In this document: piece by piece, positions 18,601 to 26,400 of the stretch | How positions within the stretch are numbered: the first letter of the stretch is position 1 | Layout of the letters: every line of letters starts with the position of its first letter | Origin: Amycolatopsis sp. WQ 127309 | Lineage (GTDB): Bacteria; Actinomycetota; Actinomycetes; Mycobacteriales; Pseudonocardiaceae | Length of the DNA stretch: 64,000 nucleotides | Direction of reading: 5' to 3' | Assembly: GCF_023023025.1 (NCBI RefSeq) | Contig: NZ_CP095481.1 | Coordinates: 434,001-498,000, forward strand | Position numbers and translations under genes: made by a program | Notes under the pieces: model-generated | Database searches by the model: none | What the model saw: only the letters and a program-made list of their open reading frames with translations | Told to the model about the DNA's origin: nothing

Positions 18601-21396
18601 GCGATCGATCTCGGCGAGGAGCCGGCGCACCTGGTCCAGGTCGTCACGATCGGGGCGGGCGGCTTCGAGCTGGGCCAGCACGTCGGACCGCGCCGATTCC
18701 AGGAGCTGGCCCAGCCGGGCCGCCTTCTGGACCCGCCCTTCGATCTCCGTGGCCAGCACGCGCACCTCGGCCCGCGAGCGAGCGACCGCCTGTTCGAGCT
18801 GGTCGAGCAGCGGAGTCATGTCCCGACCGGCTTCTTCGGAGATCGCGTCGACGATCGTCCGGACGGCGACGAAGTCCTCGTTGGCCAGCCGCTCGTCGAA
18901 CGCGGTCTCCCAGCTGGTGCGGTCGGCGAGCCGGATGTCCTCCAAGGTTGTCGGCCGGTCCGGGACGAGGTCGGCGCTGAGCCGCAGCGCCACACTTCGC
19001 AGCAGATCGCGGTTCAGCACCGCGTGCGGGTCGGGCTCGGCACCCTGCAGGCTTTCGCCGTCGAGCATGTCGACGCTCTGCTCGAGCAGGACCAGGCAAG
19101 CGGTCGCCGCTGCCGCCAGCAGTGGGTCGGCACTCCCGTGACGCAACGCATCGAGCTCGCCGGCCGCCGCCGTCCGATCCTCACGCACCTGGGAGCGCAG
19201 CTCGGCCACCTGTGCGGATGGCGGTTGCGGCCCGCGGGCCGTGCTGGCCTCCGCGCGCACTGCGTCGATCCACGCCCGCACCAGATCGAATGACTCGGTG
19301 GCCTGCTCGAGGATCCGGCGACGGGACGCTCCTTCAAGGGGGCGTGAACCCGGGCTGCGCAAGCGGTCGTCGAGGCTTTTGAGCTCGCCGATGAGATCCT
19401 GGCGCTTGCCGAGCTTGCGCAGTGTCCCGGCCGCGGTTTCGATGTCTTCCCTCCGATCGGCCGCCGCGATGGCCACCGCGCGGCCGATCAGCCCGGTCGG
19501 AGCCCACCACTCCTCCGCGATCTGGTTGGCCCGTGGGAACCGCAGGTTTCTGCTCCGGTCGCGGTCGGCGGCCGCTGCCTCGGCTGCGGCGGAGATGTCG
19601 TTGTCCGCGATCGCGATCGGCGCCAGCTCGGCCAGGATGGCTTGGTTGTAGAGCTGCCCGCGCGCCGAGGCAGTGCCTATCGCCGAGGTAAGCGAGACCA
19701 GGTGGGGCTGCTGGCTGAAGTGCCCACTCAGCCCTCCGACCAGTTCCCCGGCATGGGGGTCGGCCGTCACGAGCGCGGCGCGGACGGCCGACATCAACAA
19801 GGCGAGCTGGGCGGGCTGATGGCCGTCGAAGCGGCGCAGCTCGAGCTTTTCGAGCGATTCCCGCAGCTCCTTGGCGGTGGCACCCTCTTCGGTCCGGACG
19901 GCCGTCGCCAACGTGAGCAACCGGATCGCTTCGGCGAGCCGGTCGTCCTCGGAGATGGCCGCGGCGTGGTGGGCCAGCGCGAGCTTGCCGGCGTCCAGCA
20001 AGGCCACGGTCAGCTGCCGGGCTTCGGCGTTGTCATCCGGTTCGTCGGCGGGAGGCGGTACTTCGGCAGCGACCGTCTCCTCCTCGGCCGGAGGCGCTAC
20101 CGTGCGTGGAAGGGGCTGCGGCTCGGGTGCCGGCTCCGCCACGATCAGGTCGCGCGGTTCCGGCCGATCCTCCGCGCGGAAGCCGAGACGGCCCAACAAG
20201 GCGATCACGAGCAACGGACGGATGTCGTCGGGCAGTGTCGCCTGCGCAGTCTGGTGGAGTTCGACTGCCGCTCCGGCCTCCCCCGCGGCCGTGGCATCGA
20301 CCAGGCGGACCAACGCGGTCAAGCTCTCCGCCTGGCTTTGCTGGGCGTCGTCCCAGGCCCCACTGCCGAGTAGCTCTCTCGCGGAATGGCGGACGCTCGC
20401 GATCATCTCTCCGTATTCCGGCGGACCCTCCAGGTCCTCGAGACGGTCGAGTTCGGGGTGGCCGGCCGGCCGGCTTGCCCGCTCCGCCGCGGCGTCCAAG
20501 CGCGCGGCCAGCACGAGACAGTCCTCGGAACCCTGGCCCGATCCCTGCTCTTCGAGAAGCACCCATGCCGAGTCGGCCAGCTGCTCGAGCGCCGCGATCA
20601 CCGCGAGGTCCTCCGGGGCCGCCGGCCGGGAATCCGCCAGCCGTGCGGAGACGCCGGCCGCTGCCCGCTGGGCCTCCGCGAGGGCTTCCCGTAGCCGTTC
20701 GGCCGTTTTGGCGAAATCGTCCAGCCCGGGTTCGACGTCGGAACAGACCGCTGTCGCGGAGTCACCGCTCAACGCCTCCAGCCGCTGACAGGCTTCGACG
20801 ACGGTGTCGACGAGCTCGCTCGGCCAGGTGGGCAAAGCGAGCTTGCTGCGCAGGGCGATCCGCAGCGCGGCGACCGAGGCGGCTTCTCGCTGCCAATCGG
20901 CGAAGACCGTCAACCGGACGATGTTCGCTTGCGCCGGGTCATTCGTCAGCGCCTGCCGCAGGCCGTCGTCGTCGTGGCTATGGCGCCATTCGGTCAAGGC
21001 CGGGGCCAGCGCGCGGCGCACCGGAGACACGAGACGCTGCACGGCGTGTGTGCGCCGCTCCCGCGGCCACGTGCGAAGACGGGCAAGCCCGTCGCGTGCT
21101 GCCATCGGTGTCGGCCGTTTCGCAGGCGGGACGCGCAGTTCACGCAGGAAGTTCGTCCGATCGGGGTTGGGCAGCCGCCAGACCAGCCGGGAGAACTCCT
21201 CGGCCGTCACGAGGTCGAGCGCGGTTTCCACGACGTCGCCGAGCCGGTCCAGCATTCCGGCCAGCTCGGCCTGGGCACGCAGGCGGGCGGCCTTGTCCAG
21301 GTCGGTTTCCACCGCAGCCTGTGCCATGAGGTCAGTGGTGTCGAGCGGCCCGCCGAGATGTGTGTCGTGGCGGTGACGCCGGTGTGGAGCGGCCAT
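15685..21396 (-). CDS. 1903-residue protein with a STAND-like P-loop NTPase
   Basis: Very large cytosolic protein, third gene of the helicase operon (26 bases after the previous stop; ATG behind AGAGAGGA). Residues 1-~1150 are almost entirely helical, Ala/Leu/Arg/Glu-rich, with coiled-coil stretches around 850-990. A P-loop NTPase begins near 1220 with the arm FKGRYEERSAIL, then Walker A LLYGGRQLGKSAVL (~1249) and Walker B LVLLLDESDLFF (~1335). Winged-helix-like segments follow. This order resembles STAND/ORC-type ATPases used as sensors in bacterial conflict systems. The last ~400 residues contain a second alpha/beta region (RIRLVLGSRATGIDHVRQLL, then VFCDLGTMKVVS). I recognise no effector domain. 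The likely role is NTP-dependent sensing or assembly with the two upstream proteins. Both the function and the link to pPIWI-RE are inferred from position. Confidence 0.72.
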   Translation of the reverse strand: MAAPHRRHRHDTHLGGPLDTTDLMAQAAVETDLDKAARLRAQAELAGMLDRLGDVVETALDLVTAEEFSRLVWRLPNPDRTNFLRELRVPPAKRPTPMAARDGLARLRTWPRERRTHAVQRLVSPVRRALAPALTEWRHSHDDDGLRQALTNDPAQANIVRLTVFADWQREAASVAALRIALRSKLALPTWPSELVDTVVEACQRLEALSGDSATAVCSDVEPGLDDFAKTAERLREALAEAQRAAAGVSARLADSRPAAPEDLAVIAALEQLADSAWVLLEEQGSGQGSEDCLVLAARLDAAAERASRPAGHPELDRLEDLEGPPEYGEMIASVRHSARELLGSGAWDDAQQSQAESLTALVRLVDATAAGEAGAAVELHQTAQATLPDDIRPLLVIALLGRLGFRAEDRPEPRDLIVAEPAPEPQPLPRTVAPPAEEETVAAEVPPPADEPDDNAEARQLTVALLDAGKLALAHHAAAISEDDRLAEAIRLLTLATAVRTEEGATAKELRESLEKLELRRFDGHQPAQLALLMSAVRAALVTADPHAGELVGGLSGHFSQQPHLVSLTSAIGTASARGQLYNQAILAELAPIAIADNDISAAAEAAAADRDRSRNLRFPRANQIAEEWWAPTGLIGRAVAIAAADRREDIETAAGTLRKLGKRQDLIGELKSLDDRLRSPGSRPLEGASRRRILEQATESFDLVRAWIDAVRAEASTARGPQPPSAQVAELRSQVREDRTAAAGELDALRHGSADPLLAAAATACLVLLEQSVDMLDGESLQGAEPDPHAVLNRDLLRSVALRLSADLVPDRPTTLEDIRLADRTSWETAFDERLANEDFVAVRTIVDAISEEAGRDMTPLLDQLEQAVARSRAEVRVLATEIEGRVQKAARLGQLLESARSDVLAQLEAARPDRDDLDQVRRLLAEIDRRLPEYAAKAKEELWERVTFELNRAGQRVPENAAADIRARIDAGDLATAEEYLLIALGGEEPPSTSGSTDLHRFLAALDTLPVTVARDAVKAAENGSVLADCLDFGPLSPAERTAAADGLHAWLDLAGDQRHRAFRPALAQALRLAGLEFIAERPAGLSDGPSRRWVELSGVKRVGDALIPAFGSLAGDQLRLMLCWNAPDVRTLFAWVAQDTSDSPVLVAVFGTLSAGQRRALSKVTAGRPEKPVIMLDDMALVYLAAYGGGRFAATERILLPFATTNPYYPHATGNVPSEMFKGRYEERSAILDRHGASLLYGGRQLGKSAVLQAAARRFEVTLENVAVYLSLPAFGVTRKPDALWDMIVAGLAERGITAPKQRGRDAAKHAERVVKTWLAADAQRRLVLLLDESDLFFDADATTGFATTTRLRDLMNSTDRRFKPVFAGLHQVQRFAQLPNQPLAAAHFGDALAIGPLAPEPAYQLMFTPMETLGISFASDELIHRVLAYCNYQPKLLQLVGEALVRSAHERREDNPRYVIGDDELERVIGSEAVRQKVREAVHLTLNLDSRYKLIALVVALSALERGADQTVTTGKLRDECLAWWSEGFTGQGADEFRSLLEEMSGLGVLAAADGGWRLRSSNVLRLLGSAQDIEDELFGSEWLPPTRLAAENARRTVADGLAAPLTEKQFATLIERSNRIRLVLGSRATGIDHVRQLLQEEHGRIGARCTLVKSTSPESYRRELRGGKPGDPHRIVFCDLGTMKVVSAWTAIDQALELFPEAGVTRTVVALASADASEVFSAICDSERPDLADLVVPLRRVSADGLRSWFGADNLTTSFSDAVSQGELLKITGGWTSLLNQAARLAAGEARSARLVCERIRQQLAGPEGAAELVDQVGVTAMPAWADAFDEFVNYDDSLTADDLLALFDEHGGAATMGVLRNLDVLVERPQDGLWELEPVIAAAWRVLSASRRDGAG

Positions 21397-21422
21397 GTCC
21401 GATCGTCCTCTCTCTACCCGGT

Positions 21423-23465
21423 TCAGTCGGAAGTCGCGTCGAGCCAGACAGGGCCTGGTTCGTCACCGCGACGATGCCCTCGGACGAAGGTGAAACCGGG
21501 TGGTAGTTCCACGGATGCCTGCGGTCCCCGTAGTCCGCGGACGTACTTCGCGTAGTTCGCCTTCGCCTGCTCGCTGGCCCGAAACCCGTCCGGGAGCTGA
21601 CGCATGCCGGGTGGCACCCAGTGCTCTTTGACCCGGCCGGCCAGCCCGCCCGGGCGCCGGGCCTGATCGGGGACACGGGGCGCACCGGCACCGTCGGGCC
21701 ACCAGACGAAAACGTCCGGCGCGCCCTCGACCGGCTCGCAGGTGAGCTTGTCCGCGGTCACGAGGTCTTCACAGGTGTGGATCACCTGCCAGAGCAGCAT
21801 TGGGTTGACCGGCTCCGGCCCGAACAGAGCCGTCATGAGCTGTGGACCGGTGAGCTGTCGCGCACCGAACGGTCCCGCCTCGCCATGTCTGCGCAGTGCG
21901 TTGACGATGAACCGCCCCAGCGGGTCCACCCCGCGCCCCGGCTTGACACCGCGGGCGGCCGCCGGCGCAGGAGCGGGCGCCTCGGCCAGGCCGAGAGCGG
22001 CGGCGACGAGCTTTTCGTCGGCGGCCCACCGGTAGTCGTCGCCGTAGGGCAGGGGCTCGTCGAGGAGCTTCGTCGAGAGCGCCACCCGGCTGGCGCCGCG
22101 GGCGGCGGCGACGGTGACCTTGATCCCGGGGTAGAACCCGAACGGCCAGGTGATCCCGGTCAGCCGGTCGTCCCTCAGGACCACGTCTTGGACGCGCATC
22201 GCGTCGTCGAGTGGCTCGCCGTCGTGGAACAGGTCGATGATCATGTTCTCGTGTGGGAGGAGCTCTGTGACGTACGAGGGCAGCGGGAGCACGCCGTTGT
22301 CGATGTGGGTGGCGCGGAGCGCCACCGTAACGACGGTGAGCGTGCTGTCGAGGTGCTCCACAACGACGTCGTCCGGGATGGGCTCGTCGTCCGGGGCGGA
22401 GCACGGCGCGGCGCGCCACACGCCACCCGCCTGCCACGGGTCGTCGAGCCGCACCTCGAACCCGTCGAGCCGGGCGGCCCCGTCGCCGATCGCGAGATTG
22501 GCGTGCACGACGGCTTCGACCGCGTCGGCGAAGGCGAGCGGGTCCGGCACGTCCGCGTGATGTGCCCTCGCCAGCAGTGGCCAGACGCCGGTGTAGCGGG
22601 TCTGGTCCGTCGGCCGAGTGACGATCCTGACCAGTTCACCCAGGTCGTCTCCGCCGAGAACACCAGGCGAGGAAATACGTTCGTTGAACCGGTCGACGGG
22701 GGTGGCGTACAGGCCCCAGCGGCGCAGGATCTCCGACCGGGCGAGGAGCTTGTCGATCGTGGAGAGGGCCGCATCGAGGGCGGCGGCCAGCGCGCCGTCG
22801 TCGTGGGGATCGTTCAGAAGGCCGCCGAGCGGGCCGCTGAGCAGCAGGGGTTTCGCGCTGGTCAGCAGCCACTCCGCGTACCGGCCGATGCCGTGCGGTC
22901 GCGTCATCGCCGGGTCCGTGCCGAGCGCGTGGCCTCGCGAGTCGAGGACCGTGCCGCGGCGCCGCAGCCGAGCGAGCTCCGCCCGGTCCCGGTGGTTGAG
23001 TCCGGTGCCGAATGCCTCGAAGTCGAGGACGGCACGGACCTTGCCGGCGGGCGGACGCTCGTTCCGTCCGGACGTGCTCGTCAGCTCGGGCGGGACCCAG
23101 CCGTCGGCCTCGACGCCGTGATGGGCCCCGAACTGCCCGACCGTCTCGGCCCACAGGGTGTGCCCGCCTCGTTCGACGCGTACGAACATACCGACCTCGA
23201 GAACCGAGTTCGTCCCGGTGTCGAGGCGAAAGAACAGCTCCGGGTCGAGCAGCTCGCCACGATAGCCCGACCCGTCGGTGCCGAAGCCGAAATGCACGGC
23301 GTTGAACGCCGTCGCGACGTGCAGCGGGGTCCGCCGCGTCAGGGCCACCTGTTCCAGGTAGGCCAAGACCCGTTCGTGCGGCGCGTCCGGTTCGACCAGG
23401 AGCTCCGCGGTGAACAGCGGGTCGTCCCGCAGCGGCCGCCAGATCTCGATCGCGCTGGCTGTCAT
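21423..23465 (-). CDS. 680-residue protein of unknown function in the helicase operon
   Basis: I do not recognise this protein. It begins at ATG 23465, overlapping the stop of the helicase fusion by ATGA, so it is made in step with it. It has no signal peptide or membrane helix. The N-terminal ~120 residues alternate strands and charged loops (HTLWAETVGQFGAHHG). The centre (~340-480) is beta-rich with conserved-looking LLPHENMIIDLFHDGEPLDD and ITWPFGFYPGIKV. An Ala/Pro linker near 515 is followed by a compact C-terminal domain (~525-680) containing GARQLTGPQLMTALFGPEPV and a basic stretch, possibly nucleic-acid binding. Fixed placement between a helicase and a STAND-like ATPase suggests an adaptor or scaffold. 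That is inference only. Confidence 0.65.
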   Translation of the reverse strand: MTASAIEIWRPLRDDPLFTAELLVEPDAPHERVLAYLEQVALTRRTPLHVATAFNAVHFGFGTDGSGYRGELLDPELFFRLDTGTNSVLEVGMFVRVERGGHTLWAETVGQFGAHHGVEADGWVPPELTSTSGRNERPPAGKVRAVLDFEAFGTGLNHRDRAELARLRRRGTVLDSRGHALGTDPAMTRPHGIGRYAEWLLTSAKPLLLSGPLGGLLNDPHDDGALAAALDAALSTIDKLLARSEILRRWGLYATPVDRFNERISSPGVLGGDDLGELVRIVTRPTDQTRYTGVWPLLARAHHADVPDPLAFADAVEAVVHANLAIGDGAARLDGFEVRLDDPWQAGGVWRAAPCSAPDDEPIPDDVVVEHLDSTLTVVTVALRATHIDNGVLPLPSYVTELLPHENMIIDLFHDGEPLDDAMRVQDVVLRDDRLTGITWPFGFYPGIKVTVAAARGASRVALSTKLLDEPLPYGDDYRWAADEKLVAAALGLAEAPAPAPAAARGVKPGRGVDPLGRFIVNALRRHGEAGPFGARQLTGPQLMTALFGPEPVNPMLLWQVIHTCEDLVTADKLTCEPVEGAPDVFVWWPDGAGAPRVPDQARRPGGLAGRVKEHWVPPGMRQLPDGFRASEQAKANYAKYVRGLRGPQASVELPPGFTFVRGHRRGDEPGPVWLDATSD

Positions 23466-26400
23466 GTCGCCACCTCCGCAGCTCGTCCGGCCGTGGTGCG
23501 CTCACGGCGTTCGTCGGCTTCCGCGTACCTGCGCAGCCGCCAGAGCCCGCCGTCCGTCCGGACGACCTGCTCCGCGACGGTCAGCCGCTCCAGCGCGGCA
23601 CGCACGTCCTCGATCCGGACGCCCGGATCACAACCGCGGAGGCGGTGGTACAGCAGCTTCGGCCACAACGGGCGTTGCCGTCCGGTACGCGTCTCCAGGA
23701 AGGTCTCGTCGCCGCGGAGCACCCGGTGGATCATCGCGTCGGCCAGTCCACGGTAGTTGTCCCAGAGCAGGCTGCGGACGTTGCGATCAGTCACTGTCCG
23801 ATACGGCAGGCCGTCCCGCCGGACCGACGGCCGGGGACGTGGCGTGTCGAACGCACGGAGCAGGTCCGGCCGCGGGGCGCGATCCGCGGCCCGTTGCCAG
23901 CAGGTCGAGCAACGGCAAGCCGAGGTGGCGCACACGTCCTCGGGCAGGGCGCGCTCCGGCACGCCGAAGTACCCGGCCATCCCGACATTGGCGCAGCGGC
24001 GGTCTTCGTTGTACCAGGCACGAAGCTCAGCCAGTTCGCTGTCGCGTCGAGCACGATGTCCGCTGGCTGGGACGACCACTTCTCCCTCGGAGGTCCGCCG
24101 GACCGAGATCAGCGTCCGGTAGTTGCCGGCCTGGGACACGTCGACGCAACCCCGGTCGTGCAGCGTCGAAAGGATCGCCCAGGTGCCGGCGACGTCACCG
24201 GTCACCTCGCCGTATCCAGGCACCTCCCGCACCAGCCGTTCGTGGAGTTCGGTGGTCACGTACCGGCCCGGATTCGCCGAAGCGATCCGCCGCAACCACG
24301 TCGCCGCATCCGCCAGCTCGTCATCGGCCAGAGCGAGCGGTTCGTCGACGGGAGTCAGCATCACGGTCGCCGGAAAGTCGCCGCAGTCGTCCAGGACACC
24401 ACTGTTCGCCAGGACGGCCACCGACCGGACGACGGCCGTCCGGAAAGCATCCATTGTGGATGAATGGCGCGCCTCAGCAGGCCGCACGCGGCCTGCGGCG
24501 ACCTCTGCCTGGAGGCAGCTGTCCGCGAGCTCGTCGGGATCCAGCACGCCGCATCGGGAGGCGGTCTCGAGCAGGAACCCTTCGATCCGGTGCTCGGTGG
24601 CGGGCGCCATGCCCTGGGCAAGCATCCACTGCAGGGTGCGGAAGCCCCGTCCCGTCCCCAGGGCCAAGCCGTACGACGGAGCGGTGATTTCCCCCGCAGG
24701 CTTGCCGGCCTGATCGCGTCCGGCCCGGCCCAACTGCTGGTACAACGCGGCGAGATCAGGCGGCGGCGACACGACGAACACGCATCGGATGTCCACCCGG
24801 TTGACACCGAGTCCGAAGGCGCTGGTGGCCACGATGATCAACGGAACGAACCCGGGGTCGCCCTTGGCCGGAGCTTCGCGGAACTCGGTCAGCACAGCCG
24901 CCTTCTCCGCTTCGGAGAGCCGGCCGTGGAAGCGCCGGACTTGGCGGATACCGGCCTCTCCCAGAAACTGGCGGAGATGGGCGTGCAGGGCCTCGACCTC
25001 TTTCACCGTCAGGCAGTAGAAGATGGCGTGGTCGTCGCACGCGGTCGCGATCTCCTCGGCTAGCCCCGCGACCGTGGCCGGTCCGGCGTTGCGGATCACC
25101 CGCCGGTACACGGCCAGCTCGGGCCGTAGGGGGCTGGCCCTCACCGTGACAAGCGGCTCATTCGCGGCGGGCTCTTCCGCCAGGCCGAAGAGCCCGGTCC
25201 GCAGGCCGATGTGGACCGACTGGTTCGCGGTGGCGGTCACCGCAGTCACTCGCACCCGATGGTTGTTCCGGAGCTCGGTGATGAGCCGCTCGGCACGGCG
25301 GAAGCTCGGGCGGAAATCGTCACCCCACTGCACGAACGTGTGCGCCTCGTCCACCGCGATCCGGCGCAGGATGCCCTTCACCGCAGCGGCGCGCAGCAAC
25401 TCCTGGAACCGGCGGTTCGCCAGCCGCTCCGGCGAGACGTAGACGAGCCGGATGCCGTGGTCGGCGACGCCGGTCAGCTGTTCGGCGACTTCGGTCTTCC
25501 CGCGGCGGCTGTTCGACTCCGGCATCGGGCCGACCAGCGCGCGTACCGCACCGCCGACCGTGGCGTTCAGCTGCAGAGCCTGATCCGCCATCAAGGCGAC
25601 CAGGGGCGAGACGACGACCGTCACCCCGGAAAGCGCCAGCGCCGGCAGCTGGAAGGCGTACGACTTCCCGAACCCGGTCGGTAGCAGGGCCAAGACGTCG
25701 GCGTCCTCGGCGACTGCCCGGATCACCGACTCCTGCTGCTCTCGCAGCCGAAGCGGTTCGTCCGAGAAGCGGAGCAGGCCGGCGATCCGGCTGCACCGCT
25801 CGACCAGCAGGTCGCCGAGAGCCCTGGAGGCACGGGCGGCCGCTTCTTCCTCTGGGCCGATGACCGCGTCGAGGATCTCGCGGGTGGCCGGCAGCAAGGT
25901 GTGAGCCCGCAGCGCGTCGGACTCGCACAGCTCGACCGCCCGTTCCGGGGTGATGAGCCCGTGGTCACCGAGAAACCGCCAGATCGTCCGCCAGCCCTCG
26001 GCCATCGACATCACGTTGCCGCCCGCGGGCTCGCCGGTCGCCTCGTCCGGGACCAGCAGACCTGGATCGAGCGATTCGAGAAACACCCGGCGGTAGCTCC
26101 GGCGCTGCGCGGTGCGGCCGGCCAGCCGGCGATCGCTGATCACAACAATGCCCCGGTGCTCGGTGGAACGAACCAGCCTGCCGACGGCCTGCCGGAGATC
26201 CATCGCGGCCAACGGCAGGTAGTAGCCCTCGTTCGCGGCGCGCTCGGGGTCGGGATCACCGGCGGCAGCGGCCCGGCGCGCCGCTGCCGCGCGCCGGGCG
26301 GCGACGAGCGGGTCGGCGAAAGGAGCGAAGGGCAGCTTGTTGATCCACACGAGCGAAACCCGGTCCGCCGCGAAGTCAACGCCCTGCCACATCCCCCGCG

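Noticed and set aside
21621..23756. 711-codon plus-strand frame opposite the 680-aa gene
   Set aside because: Composition typical of an antisense shadow; the minus-strand gene has start/stop coupling with its neighbours.
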